The notes beneath the pieces are model-generated. The model saw nothing but the letters and a program-made list of their open reading frames with translations. It was not told where the DNA came from and did not search any database. Positions 1-11,624 of a DNA stretch of 35,588 nt are shown here, in pieces. The position numbers and the translations under genes are program-made. Every line of letters starts with the position of its first letter. Position 1 is the stretch's first letter. Source of the stretch: DAOTEJ01 sp035454085 (lineage in GTDB: Bacteria; Pseudomonadota; Gammaproteobacteria; Burkholderiales; Burkholderiaceae_F); the NCBI GenBank assembly GCA_035454085.1, contig DAOTEJ010000019.1:1-35588 (forward strand). Direction: 5' to 3'.

Positions 1-1491
1 CTGTTCGACGCCGAGGGCAACCTGATCGCCAATGCCCCGCACATGCCCGTTCACCTGGGCTCGATGTCGGAGTCGATCAAGACGGTGATGCGCGAGAACG
101 CCGGACGCATGGTCGCCGGCGACGCGTTCGTGATCAACGATCCCTACCATGGCGGCACCCACCTGCCCGACGTCACGGTGATCACCCCGGTGTTCGACCG
201 CGCCGGGCGCGAGATCCTGTTCTACGTCGGCAGCCGCGGCCATCACGCGGACATCGGCGGCGCCACGCCGGGGTCCATGCCGCCGTTCTCCAGTCATCTC
301 GACGAAGAGGGTGTGCGCTTCATCAACTTCCGCCTGATCGAGGGACAGGGGCCGGGCCAGCCGGCGCTCTGGCACGAGCAGGCGCTGCGCGAGGTGCTGG
401 CCAGCGGACGCTGGCCGGCGCGCAACCCAGACCAGAACGTGGCCGACCTGCGCGCCCAGGTGGCAGCCAACGAGAAGGGCCGCGAGGAGTTGCTGGCCAT
501 GGTCGACACCTTCGGCCTGCCGGTGGTGCAGGCCTACATGCGCCATGTGCAGGACAACGCCGAAGAGAGCGTGCGCCGCGTGATCGGCGTGCTGCGGGAC
601 GGGCGCTTCGAGCTGCCGCTGGACAACGGCGCCGTGATTCGCGTGGCGATCACCGTGGACCGCGCGGCGCGCACCGCCAGAGTGGACTTTTCCGGCACCT
701 CGGCCCAGCTGCCCAACAACTTCAACGCGCCGCGCGCGGTGTGCGTGGCCGCGGTGCTGTACGTCTTTCGTACCCTGGTGGACGACGCCATCCCGCTCAA
801 CGCCGGCTGCCTCAAGCCGCTGGATATCCACATTCCGGCCGGCTCGATGCTCAACCCCGAGTACCCCAGCGCGGTGGTCGCCGGAAACGTCGAGACCAGC
901 ATGTGCATCACCAACGCGCTCTACGGTGCGCTCGGCGTGCTGGCCTCGGCACAGGGCACGATGAACAACTTCACCTTCGGCAACGCGCGTCACCAGTACT
1001 ACGAGACCATCTCGGGCGGCTCGGGCGCGGGGGTGAGCGACATCGCGGCGGGTGCGGCAAGCACCGAAGGCTTCGACGGCACCAGCGTGGTGCAGACCCA
1101 CATGACCAACTCGCGCCTCACCGACCCCGAGGTGCTCGAGTTCCGCTACCCCGTGCGGCTCGACAGCTACGCCATCCGCACCAACTCGGGTGGGGCAGGG
1201 CACTGGCGCGGCGGCGATGGCGGCGTGCGGCGCGTGCGCTTCCTCGAGCCGATGACTGCATCCATTCTCTCGAACGGCCGACGCGAGGCGCCCTTCGGGC
1301 TGGCTGGCGGCGCGCCCGGCGCGCCGGGTCGCAACCGGCTGGAGCGGGCCGACGGGCGGGTCGAGGAACTTGGTCACCTGGGCTCGGTCGAGGTCGGACC
1401 GGGCGACGTGTTCGTGATCGAGACGCCGGGCGGCGGCGGCTACGGCCCGTCGGACTCCCGTGAACAGGCGGTGCCGCTGACGCGACACTGA
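1..1491 (+). CDS. Hydantoinase B/oxoprolinase family protein (5' end cut off by window)
   Basis: This is the C-terminal 496 residues of a HyuB-type subunit, which with a HyuA-type partner carries out ATP-dependent opening of hydantoin or 5-oxoproline rings in the cytoplasm. The frame is open from base 1, so the ATG at 43 is internal. Visible family hallmarks are NDPYHGGTHLPDV (about base 139), the histidine-rich GHHADIGGATPGS stretch (about base 238), and the glycine-rich C-terminal PGGGGYG just before the stop. Comparison with family length suggests only about 40 residues are missing if it is a stand-alone subunit. It could instead be the end of a fused 1,200-residue 5-oxoprolinase, which the window cannot settle. 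The substrate is not determinable here. Confidence 0.9.
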   Translation: MFDAEGNLIANAPHMPVHLGSMSESIKTVMRENAGRMVAGDAFVINDPYHGGTHLPDVTVITPVFDRAGREILFYVGSRGHHADIGGATPGSMPPFSSHLDEEGVRFINFRLIEGQGPGQPALWHEQALREVLASGRWPARNPDQNVADLRAQVAANEKGREELLAMVDTFGLPVVQAYMRHVQDNAEESVRRVIGVLRDGRFELPLDNGAVIRVAITVDRAARTARVDFSGTSAQLPNNFNAPRAVCVAAVLYVFRTLVDDAIPLNAGCLKPLDIHIPAGSMLNPEYPSAVVAGNVETSMCITNALYGALGVLASAQGTMNNFTFGNARHQYYETISGGSGAGVSDIAAGAASTEGFDGTSVVQTHMTNSRLTDPEVLEFRYPVRLDSYAIRTNSGGAGHWRGGDGGVRRVRFLEPMTASILSNGRREAPFGLAGGAPGAPGRNRLERADGRVEELGHLGSVEVGPGDVFVIETPGGGGYGPSDSREQAVPLTRH

Positions 1492-1515
1492 CGGCGGGGC
1501 GGGTGGTGGCGCCTC

Positions 1516-1521
1516 GATAAT
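1516..1521 (+). promoter_or_regulatory. Possible -10 element for the HDOD gene
   Basis: GATAAT matches five of six positions of the sigma-70 -10 hexamer and lies 30 bases before the ATG at 1552, in a 60-base gap after the hydantoinase stop. No convincing -35 hexamer is present at 16-18 bases upstream, and no Shine-Dalgarno sequence precedes the ATG. This is a weak prediction. Confidence 0.25.
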
Positions 1522-1551
1522 CGCGCCATCCATCCGCATGACCCTGCCTGA

Positions 1552-2778
1552 ATGAATGCCCCCGCTGGCCTGCCGCGGTTCCTAGCCAACGCGCTCGACA
1601 CGCACTACGTCGGCTACGCGCCGCTGATCGATCGCGCACGCCGCACCGTGGGTGCGAGGCTGTCGGTGCTCGCGCGCGAGCTCTCGGAGCGTCGTCCGGT
1701 GGGCGAAGTGCTGCAGGGGCTGAGTCTGGCCTGGCCGATGCACGTCGGCGAGGTGCTGGTGGCCCCGCTCGATGCGCAGTTCGACGAGAGCCTGCTCGAC
1801 TGGCAGGCGCCCGGCAACGCGGTGCTCGAACTGCCCACCGCGGCGCTGGGCGATGCGGCGATGCAGTCCCTGGTGTTCCGGGCGCAGGAGGCGGGCACGC
1901 GCATGGCGCTGCGGGGCCGGCCCGACACGCCGTTGCCGCCGTCCTTGCTCGACTGTTTCGAGCACACCATCATCCACATCGCGGACGACCGGCGACGCAC
2001 CCGTTCGGGCCAGCCCCTGCCGCCTCCTGCGGGGATCACGCGGCGCGTGCCCTTCGTGATCACCGGGGTGCAGACCGTCGCCGACCTCGACGACTGCTTT
2101 GCACGCGGCGCCATCGCCAGCGTGGGCTGGCCGCTCGAGGAGCGCACCGCGGGCGGCGAGCGGCCATTGCAGCCCGGCGTGGCCGTGCTCGAGGCCGTGC
2201 GCGGGCTGGCGGCCGAGCGGGCCCCGGTGGCGCGCATCGCCCCCGTGCTCAAGCGCGATCCCGCTCTCGTGTTCAAGCTGCTGCGCTTGGTGAACTCGCG
2301 GGAATCCAGCCTGCCGGTGCAGGTGACCGGCGTGGCGCACGCCGTGCAGATGCTCGGTCACGCGCGGCTGGCACGCTGGGCGCACCTGATCGCCCCATCG
2401 GCGGGCGACGAGGCGAATGCCGCACCGCTCGTGCATGCCGCGGCGGTGCGCGGCTTCTTCCTGGAGTTCCTGGCGGCTGCCGAGTGGCCCGACGAGCGCC
2501 GCGGCGAGCTCTACCTCACGGGTGCCTTTTCGCTGCTCGACCGGGTGACCGGCGCGCCGCTTGCCTCGCTGCTGAGCCTGCTTGCCCTGCCCGAGGCAGT
2601 GAGCGAGGCGCTGCTCGGCCGCACCGGGCCGTATGCCGGCTATCTCGCGCTGATCGAGGCGCTGGAGCAGGCCGATCCCATCGCCATCCGCCAGGCCGCA
2701 GAGGGGCTTGCGCTGCCGCTGTCGGCCTGCAACGAAGCTCTGCTGCGGGCTCTGTCGGCCACCTCCGCGCCCGCCTGA
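1552..2778 (+). CDS. HDOD-domain signalling protein with degenerate EAL-like N-terminus
   Basis: This is a 408-residue cytoplasmic protein of the YuxH/CdgJ-like architecture. Residues about 20-190 resemble a degraded EAL domain: the opening YVGYAPLIDRARRTVGARL matches the usual 'xPIxDRxxxxxGYELL' start, but the catalytic EAL/ExL signature is missing, so phosphodiesterase activity is unlikely. Residues about 195-390 are an HDOD domain, recognised from the helical stretch ending in KRDPALVFKLLRLVNS (about 240-255) and the following VQMLGHARLARWA. HDOD proteins are output or scaffold modules in motility, biofilm and stress signalling. The gene stands alone between the hydantoinase gene and purL and has no visible partner. 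Its specific role is unknown. Confidence 0.85.
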   Translation: MNAPAGLPRFLANALDTHYVGYAPLIDRARRTVGARLSVLARELSERRPVGEVLQGLSLAWPMHVGEVLVAPLDAQFDESLLDWQAPGNAVLELPTAALGDAAMQSLVFRAQEAGTRMALRGRPDTPLPPSLLDCFEHTIIHIADDRRRTRSGQPLPPPAGITRRVPFVITGVQTVADLDDCFARGAIASVGWPLEERTAGGERPLQPGVAVLEAVRGLAAERAPVARIAPVLKRDPALVFKLLRLVNSRESSLPVQVTGVAHAVQMLGHARLARWAHLIAPSAGDEANAAPLVHAAAVRGFFLEFLAAAEWPDERRGELYLTGAFSLLDRVTGAPLASLLSLLALPEAVSEALLGRTGPYAGYLALIEALEQADPIAIRQAAEGLALPLSACNEALLRALSATSAPA

Positions 2779-2808
2779 GCGCGCGCCGCCCCGCGCGGGG
2801 CCGGCCCG

Positions 2809-2814
2809 TATAAT
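2809..2814 (+). promoter_or_regulatory. Consensus -10 element upstream of purL
   Basis: TATAAT is a perfect sigma-70 -10 hexamer in otherwise GC-rich DNA, 54-72 bases before the candidate purL ATG codons. No -35 hexamer is recognisable. A 14-base perfect palindrome (GCCCCGCGCGGGGC, 2788-2801) sits between the HDOD stop and this element. It has no T-run, so it is not a standard terminator, but it could be a weak stop or a protein site. Confidence 0.5.
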
Positions 2815-2885
2815 TCGCGCGCCTCCCATTCCTCGACGGGGCGCGTGTGGCGCGTCCCGTTCCCGCCATGACATCCCAGGGTTCG

Positions 2886-6881
<3,996 letters not shown>

Positions 6882-6895
6882 GCGCTTCGCAGGCC

Positions 6896-7624
6896 ATGGC
6901 GAGCACGCACCGGCAACCTGCCACGAGTCGGCGTTCAGCGGGCGGGGTGGGGCGCGCCGCCCTGGCTGCGGTGCTGGCAATGGCGGGCGCGAGCCAGGTC
7001 ACTTGCGCGCTGGCCCAGACCTCTGGCGCACCGATGAGTTTCTTCGTCACCAGTCGCGGGCTGGGCGAAGGGGCGAACCTGGGCGGGCTCGCGGGCGCCG
7101 ACCGGCACTGCCAGGCGCTGGCCGAGGCCGCGGGCGCGGGCGAGCGCGTGTGGCGCGCCTACCTGAGCACGCAGACGCGCGAAGGCGTGCCGGGAGTCAG
7201 CGCGCGCGACCGCATCGGCCCTGGCCCCTGGCACAACGCGCAGGGCGTGCCGATCGCGGGCAGCCTCGAAGAACTGCACGATGCGCGCAACGCGGTGCGG
7301 ACCGACACGGCACTCACCGAGACCGGGCAGCGCGTCCCGGGGCGCGTGCACGACATCCTCACCGGCACGCGGCTCGATGGCACGGCACCCTCGGGGCTCG
7401 ACCCCGACATGACTTGCGGCAACTGGACGCGCTCGGGCAGCGAGGGCGCGGCGCTCGTCGGCCACCACGACCGCGTGAGCGCGATCCGCGAGCCCTGGGC
7501 CGCGTCGTGGAACTCGGCCCACCTCACGCGCGGTTGCTCGGCGGCGGCGCTGGCGGAACTGGGCAGCGGGGGCTTGTTCTACTGCTTCGCCTTGCCGCGC
7601 GAGCAGCCACAGCCCAGGCCCTAG
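6896..7624 (+). CDS. Secreted four-cysteine lectin/endostatin-like protein
   Basis: This is a 242-residue exported protein. Residues 1-41 form a signal peptide (basic start, hydrophobic stretch about 20-32, likely cleavage after CALAQ). The mature part carries repeated family hallmarks: SRGLGEGANLGGLAGADRHC, RVWRAYLST, ARDRIGPGPWHNA, HDILTGT and TCGNWTRS. Four cysteines (72, 174, 214, 230) remain after cleavage, probably two disulfides. Similar bacterial proteins are often labelled 'lectin' or compared with the collagen XVIII/endostatin fold; ligand binding is inferred, not shown. A GTG at 6947 would also leave a good signal peptide, and no strong ribosome site marks either start. It starts 14 bases after purL and is followed nine bases later by a lipoprotein gene, so purL read-through may transcribe it. 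Confidence 0.8.
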   Translation: MASTHRQPATSRRSAGGVGRAALAAVLAMAGASQVTCALAQTSGAPMSFFVTSRGLGEGANLGGLAGADRHCQALAEAAGAGERVWRAYLSTQTREGVPGVSARDRIGPGPWHNAQGVPIAGSLEELHDARNAVRTDTALTETGQRVPGRVHDILTGTRLDGTAPSGLDPDMTCGNWTRSGSEGAALVGHHDRVSAIREPWAASWNSAHLTRGCSAAALAELGSGGLFYCFALPREQPQPRP

Positions 7625-7633
7625 GCTCGGACC

Positions 7634-7873
7634 ATGCGCAGGCTATGTCATCGCCCGCCCAGGCGCCTTCTCGAAATCGTGCTGGTCTCGGGCATCGTGA
7701 CGGGCGCGGCGGCATGCTCTTCGCAGCAGGCGTATTCGGCCGGGCAGGTCTGGCAGCGCAATGAGTGCCAGAAGATGCCCGATGCGACTTCGCGCTCGCG
7801 CTGTCTGGAGGCCGCAGGCATGAGCGCCGAAGCCTATCGGCGCGAGGCAGACGCCGCAAAGGCAGAGCGCTGA
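7634..7873 (+). CDS. Small putative lipoprotein
   Basis: This 79-residue protein has a typical lipoprotein signal: a basic N-terminus, the hydrophobic stretch IVLVSGIVTGAAAC and a lipobox with Cys28 as the lipidated residue. Serines at +2 and +3 fit outer-membrane sorting. The mature peptide of about 52 residues is charged and contains two further cysteines (in NECQKM and SRCLEAAG) that could form one disulfide. The ending SAEAYRREADAAKAER is probably helical. Similar short envelope lipoproteins occur in betaproteobacteria without assigned function. The start is supported by a TAGG element overlapping the stop of the preceding secreted-protein gene, which suggests coupled translation. Confidence 0.75.
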   Translation: MRRLCHRPPRRLLEIVLVSGIVTGAAACSSQQAYSAGQVWQRNECQKMPDATSRSRCLEAAGMSAEAYRREADAAKAER

Positions 7874-7976
7874 ATGCGTCGGCGGTAGTGACCAAGCCTT
7901 AGCCGCGCGGCTCGGCCAGGATTCTTGATCGCACTGCACCACGGGTGAGCCCAGGGCCCACGTCCACGGTGTTTGG

Positions 7977-8006
7977 TTGCCAGTCTGGGTGCAGGGCCGG
8001 TATGGT
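7977..8006 (+). promoter_or_regulatory. Predicted sigma-70 promoter for the PEP-CTERM gene
   Basis: TTGCCA (7977-7982, five of six consensus) and TATGGT (8001-8006, four of six) are separated by 18 bases. The predicted start near 8013 leaves a leader of about 34 bases with GGAG at 8037-8040, well placed for the ATG at 8047. The rest of the 173-base gap (7874-8046) holds only a 12-base perfect palindrome at 7901-7912 (AGCCGCGCGGCT), with no T-run. Confidence 0.5.
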
Positions 8007-8046
8007 TCGGCCACCCCCACGAAAACCATAAGCCCCGGAGACCCGA

Positions 8047-9381
8047 ATGCGCCGACTCTTCCTTGCCACCGCGCTGCTCACTCTGCACGCGGCCGCGCAT
8101 GCGGATCCCATCTCGGTCCTGTTCGTGGGCAACAGCTACACGTTCGGTCGCCTGGATCCGGTCCTGAGCTACAACGCCGCCAATGTTCGCGACCTGACCC
8201 GGCCGCAAGGCCCGCTCAACGGCGGGCGCGATCCGGCGCTGCCGTTCACCACGGGCGCGCCGTTCACCAATCTTGCCGGAACCAACTCCTATCCCGCGGG
8301 CACGATCAACCCGTCCACCGGACTGCCTTTCGACTCCTATTCGCCGCACTCGCAGACGCAGGCCTGGGGCGGGGTTGCCGGCATCTTCAAGCAGATGACG
8401 GTGCAGGCCGGACTCAACTACGACGTGGCCTTGTCGACGCGCAACGCGGCTTCGCTGCGCGGCCACATGCTCAACAGCGCCAACAGCAACTGGGACATGC
8501 GCGGCAACATCGGCTCCCAGACCTGGGGCAAGGTCGTGCTGCAGGAGCAAAGCGACGAGCCACTGACCCGACAGCCGGGCTTGAACTCCAACCCGGAGTA
8601 CTTCCGCTTCTACGCCGACAAGATCGAGAACTTCCTGCACTCGACGGCAGCGCAGACCATCCGCGATCGCGACGCCTTCCCCGGGGCGACCGATGCCGAG
8701 CGGCAGGCCAACTGCGTGGCCGCCGGGATCGCCGCAGGGACCTGCAGCAACAACCGCGGGACCTTCTCGAACGCCAAGGCCAGCACGGCCACCGAGCTGT
8801 ACCTCTACCAGACCTGGGCGCGGCCCGATCTCATCAACGCCCCGGGCACCAAGATCATCGATCCGGCCACGGGCAACGCGACCTATACGAGCACCCCGGC
8901 GACGTCCTTCTTCCCCAGCCTCGAGGCGATGACGGGGCAGCTCAAGAGCAGTTACCAGGCGGCTCTGGAGCAGGCCGACAACGACCTCACGCCAGGCTTC
9001 AAGGGCATCGCCCCGGTGGGCGAAGCCTTCCTGCGCGCGGTCACCAGCGGCATCGCCACGCGCGACATGTACTCCGCCGACGCCCTGAGCGACGGTCTGA
9101 TCGACCTGTGGTTCAACGACGGCACGCACGCCAGCGTGCTGGGCTCCTACCTCAGCGCGCTGACTCTGTTCGGCACGCTCACGGGGCTCGATCCGCTGAG
9201 CCTGGGCGCGGACGAGATCGCCGCGCGCGACCTCGGGATCAGCCGTAGCGAGGCGCTGGCGTTGCAGCGAGTTGCCAGCGACCAGTTGCGCGCTTCGGGC
9301 CTGTTGCCCGAGCCTGCGTCGCTTGCCCTGGTCTTCGGAGCGGGCCTGGCAGTCGCGGCAATGCGCCGTCGGCGGCGCTGA
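8047..9381 (+). CDS. SGNH-hydrolase-like exported protein with PEP-CTERM sorting tail
   Basis: This is a 444-residue protein with an N-terminal signal peptide (1-19, cut near AHA-DP). It begins with an SGNH-type block I, LFVGNSYTF, where Ser30 would be the nucleophile. A central VVLQEQSDEP resembles the corresponding strand of DUF4886-type SGNH proteins. A late DGTH (Asp358, His361) fits the DxxH of block V. An esterase or deacetylase acting on a cell-surface polymer is the natural inference, but no substrate is visible. The C-terminus (421-444) is a textbook PEP-CTERM signal: PEP, a hydrophobic segment, then five arginines. This predicts processing by an exosortase encoded elsewhere. A promoter and GGAG ribosome site precede the gene, and a hairpin terminator follows at about 9471-9500. 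Confidence 0.85.
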   Translation: MRRLFLATALLTLHAAAHADPISVLFVGNSYTFGRLDPVLSYNAANVRDLTRPQGPLNGGRDPALPFTTGAPFTNLAGTNSYPAGTINPSTGLPFDSYSPHSQTQAWGGVAGIFKQMTVQAGLNYDVALSTRNAASLRGHMLNSANSNWDMRGNIGSQTWGKVVLQEQSDEPLTRQPGLNSNPEYFRFYADKIENFLHSTAAQTIRDRDAFPGATDAERQANCVAAGIAAGTCSNNRGTFSNAKASTATELYLYQTWARPDLINAPGTKIIDPATGNATYTSTPATSFFPSLEAMTGQLKSSYQAALEQADNDLTPGFKGIAPVGEAFLRAVTSGIATRDMYSADALSDGLIDLWFNDGTHASVLGSYLSALTLFGTLTGLDPLSLGADEIAARDLGISRSEALALQRVASDQLRASGLLPEPASLALVFGAGLAVAAMRRRRR

Positions 9382-9470
9382 ACGGCTCCGGTCTCAGGGA
9401 GTCGACGCGATGGTCTCTCTCCCTCGCCGCGGCCGGGCGTGATTGCCAGACCGATCGAGCCGTGACCAAG

Positions 9471-9500
9471 AAAAAGGGGCGCCGCAGCGCCCCTTTTTTT
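9471..9500. terminator. Bidirectional intrinsic terminator
   Basis: A perfect 7-bp stem, GGGGCGC (9476-9482) and GCGCCCC (9487-9493), encloses a CGCA loop. It is followed by seven T on the plus strand and preceded by five A, which act as a U-tract on the minus strand. It lies between the convergent PEP-CTERM gene (end 9381) and ppiC-like gene (end 9516) and can stop both. Confidence 0.9.
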
Positions 9501-9515
9501 GCCAGCCAGGCCGGC

Positions 9516-10286
9516 CTACTGGATCTTGGCGTCCTTGGTCAGCTTCTGCACGAAGGCCTGGACCTTCTGTTGCTGCAGGGCTTCGACGATCTGCGGCTTG
9601 ACCTGATCGAGGCTCGGGAACTGCGTGTCGCGCGTGTCCTCGAGACGGATGACGTGGTAGCCGAACTGCGACTTCACCGGCACCTGGGTCATCTCGCCCT
9701 TCTTCAGGCCGGTCATCGCGTCGGAGAACGGCTTCACGTAGGCGTCGGCGCCGGCCCAGTCGAGTTCGCCGCCGTTGGCGCCCGAGCCCGGATCCTTGGA
9801 CTGCTTCTTGGCGATGTCCTCGAACTTCGCGCCCTTTTTGATCTGGTCGATGATCGCCTTGGCGTCGTCTTCCTTCTCGACCAGGATGTGGCGGGCGCGG
9901 TACTCCTTGGAGCCGACCTGCTTCTTCTGGGCTTCGTAAGCGGCCTTGACCTCGGCGTCGGTCACCGGGCTCTTGGCGGCCTCGGCGCGCAGCATGGCCT
10001 GGATGATCGTGTTCTGGCGCTGCACGTCGAGCTGGAACTTGACGTCCGCGTTGTTGGCGATGCCGAGCTTGGTGGCTTCCTGCATCAGGATCTCGCGCTG
10101 GACCAGCTGGTTCTTCACCTGCTGGCGCAGCTCGGGACTGTCCTTCTGGCCCGAGCGGACGAGTTCCTTGACCCACAGGTCTTCCGTGGCCTTGGTAATG
10201 GGCTTGCCGTTGACGACGGCGACGTTCTGGGCGAGCGCAGTGCTGCAGCTGAGCACGAGCGCGGCAATCAAGGCAATGCGTTGCAT
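9516..10286 (-). CDS. Parvulin-type peptidylprolyl isomerase, exported
   Basis: This 256-residue periplasmic foldase is of the SurA/PpiC/PrsA class. Residues 1-20 form a signal peptide ending STALAQ. Cys14 in LVLSC also resembles a weak lipobox, so membrane anchoring cannot be excluded. A SurA-N-like helical chaperone region (about 25-125) precedes one parvulin domain (about 128-218), with ARHILV, the GGELDWA segment and FGYHVIRLED all present. It has one parvulin domain, unlike the two of SurA. I chose the ATG at 10286 rather than the upstream ATG at 10334 because it directly begins the signal peptide and the longer form would overlap bolA. It is the last gene of the minus-strand operon, 31 bases after bolA and just before the terminator. 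Confidence 0.92.
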   Translation of the reverse strand: MQRIALIAALVLSCSTALAQNVAVVNGKPITKATEDLWVKELVRSGQKDSPELRQQVKNQLVQREILMQEATKLGIANNADVKFQLDVQRQNTIIQAMLRAEAAKSPVTDAEVKAAYEAQKKQVGSKEYRARHILVEKEDDAKAIIDQIKKGAKFEDIAKKQSKDPGSGANGGELDWAGADAYVKPFSDAMTGLKKGEMTQVPVKSQFGYHVIRLEDTRDTQFPSLDQVKPQIVEALQQQKVQAFVQKLTKDAKIQ

Positions 10287-10317
10287 GAGGGGAAACCTTT
10301 TGGGGTGGTTTGGAGGC

Positions 10318-10593
10318 TCAGGCGCCGCGTTCATCGGGCGTCTGCAGCGTCATGGACAAGGCGTGAACTTCGCGCTTCATCAGGCCGTCGAGGGCATCAT
10401 ACACGAGGCGATGCCGCGCCAGCCGGGGCAGTCCGGTAAAACGCCTACTCACCAAGCGCAGCCGGTAGTGGCCCCCGCCCGAGGCGGCGCCAGGATGGCC
10501 GGCGTGGCGGTGCGACTCGTCCTCGATCTCGAGCAATTCGGGTTCGAGCGCGGCGAGGCGCTCGCGCAAGCTGGCAAGCACCGCCTCAGGCAC
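10318..10593 (-). CDS. bolA: BolA family protein
   Basis: This is a 91-residue BolA/IbaG-like protein. BolA proteins pair with monothiol glutaredoxins to handle [2Fe-2S] clusters and affect envelope and cell-shape genes. Visible hallmarks are the histidine-rich EDESHRHAGH (about residues 24-33) and the core HYRLRLVSRRFTGLPRLARH. The final helix carries LMKREVHALSMTLQTP. The start codon is GTG: no ATG is available before residue 70. Its first eight bases overlap the 3' end of yciB, so translation is probably coupled. The order yciB-bolA-ppiC is common in betaproteobacteria. Confidence 0.93.
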   Translation of the reverse strand: MPEAVLASLRERLAALEPELLEIEDESHRHAGHPGAASGGGHYRLRLVSRRFTGLPRLARHRLVYDALDGLMKREVHALSMTLQTPDERGA

Positions 10594-11200
10594 GGGGCTG
10601 CTCCTCTTCCTTCATGTGCCGGGCCGCGTAGACGCCCATGCCCAGCGCGAAGACCACCAGCAGGGCGGTGAGCCCGAAGAGCTTGAAGCTGACCCAGGTC
10701 TCGGTCGGATAGTTATAGGCCACGAAGAGATTCGCCGCGCCCATGAAGGCGAAGAATCCGATCCAGGCAAAGAGCAGGCGCGTCCAGGCGAAGTCGGGCA
10801 GCACCATCTGAGCGCCCAGCAGGGTGCGGATGAAATTGCGCCCGACCGCCCACCCGCCGGCCAGGATGGCGGCGAAGAGCCAGTACAGGATGGTGGGCTT
10901 CCACTTGATGAAGGTCTCGTCGTGCAGCCACAGCGTGAGACCACCGAACACGACGATCACCGCCAGGCTGATCCACAACATGGTGTCGACTTTGCGTCCG
11001 CGCAGCACCAGCCAGCCCACCTGCAGCAGCGAGGCGAGCACGGTGACCAGCGTGGCGATGAGCACGGGCGCCTGCGCCGCGGTGACGCCGCCGCCCAGCC
11101 ACTGGTTGGCCCAGGCCGCGGCTGCGTCGGGGGAGCCCTGCGCGAACTTGAACGAGGCAAAGAAAAGGATGACCGGGAGCAGGTCGAACAGGAACTTCAC
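10586..11200 (-). CDS. yciB: Inner-membrane septation/intracellular septation protein A
   Basis: This is a 204-residue polytopic inner-membrane protein of the YciB/IspZ family, implicated in cell-envelope integrity and division. The N-terminus (KFLFDLLPVILFFASFKF) is the family signature, and about five to six hydrophobic segments follow, including an aromatic WKPTILYWLFA motif. The start codon is GTG at 11200, eleven bases after msrB. The frame stays open much further upstream, but that part is only a shadow of msrB and selO. The gene overlaps bolA by eight bases. Confidence 0.93.
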   Translation of the reverse strand: MKFLFDLLPVILFFASFKFAQGSPDAAAAWANQWLGGGVTAAQAPVLIATLVTVLASLLQVGWLVLRGRKVDTMLWISLAVIVVFGGLTLWLHDETFIKWKPTILYWLFAAILAGGWAVGRNFIRTLLGAQMVLPDFAWTRLLFAWIGFFAFMGAANLFVAYNYPTETWVSFKLFGLTALLVVFALGMGVYAARHMKEEEQPRA

Positions 11201-11211
11201 GGCGGGACGGC

Positions 11212-11616
11212 TCAGGGCTGGGGCGGGGCCGGCTCGAAGGCGAGCGCGGCGGAGTTGATGCAGTATCGCAGACCGGTCGGCGGCGGGCCGTCGGGGAAGA
11301 CGTGACCCAGGTGCGCGTCGCACACCCGGCACAGGATCTCGGTGCGCACCATGCCGTGGCTCGTGTCCCGCCGCTCCAGCACCTTGGCGGGGTCGAGCGC
11401 CTTGAAGTAGCTGGGCCAGCCGCAGCCCGAGTCGAACTTGGTGTCCGAGGCAAAGAGCGCCGTGCCGCAGCACACGCAGCGGTAGATGCCGGGCTCGTGG
11501 TGGTCCCAGTAGCGACCGGTGAAGGCGCGTTCGGTCGCGGCCTCGCGGGTGACGGCGTACTGCTGGGCATCGAGTTGCTCGCGCCACTCGGCCTCGGTCT
11601 TGACCACTTTGTCCAT
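11212..11616 (-). CDS. msrB: Peptide-methionine (R)-S-oxide reductase
   Basis: This 134-residue enzyme reduces the R form of methionine sulfoxide in proteins using thioredoxin. The two zinc-binding CxxC pairs are Cys47/Cys50 (CVCC) and Cys96/Cys99 (CRVC). The core FDSGCGWPSY and the catalytic Cys119 in RYCINS are all present, so the enzyme should be active, and Cys65 is a candidate resolving cysteine. There is no signal peptide, so it acts in the cytoplasm. It starts eight bases after the end of selO and lies eleven bases before yciB, placing it in the same transcript as a redox-linked AMPylase. Confidence 0.96.
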   Translation of the reverse strand: MDKVVKTEAEWREQLDAQQYAVTREAATERAFTGRYWDHHEPGIYRCVCCGTALFASDTKFDSGCGWPSYFKALDPAKVLERRDTSHGMVRTEILCRVCDAHLGHVFPDGPPPTGLRYCINSAALAFEPAPPQP

Positions 11617-11624
11617 ACTGACCC

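Noticed and set aside
2788..2801. GC palindrome after the HDOD gene as a terminator
   Set aside because: Perfect 14-base palindrome but no loop of normal size and no T-run.
7834..9129. A 431-residue minus-strand frame opposite the PEP-CTERM gene
   Set aside because: No recognisable domain and low-complexity composition; the plus-strand gene has a signal peptide, motifs, promoter and terminator.
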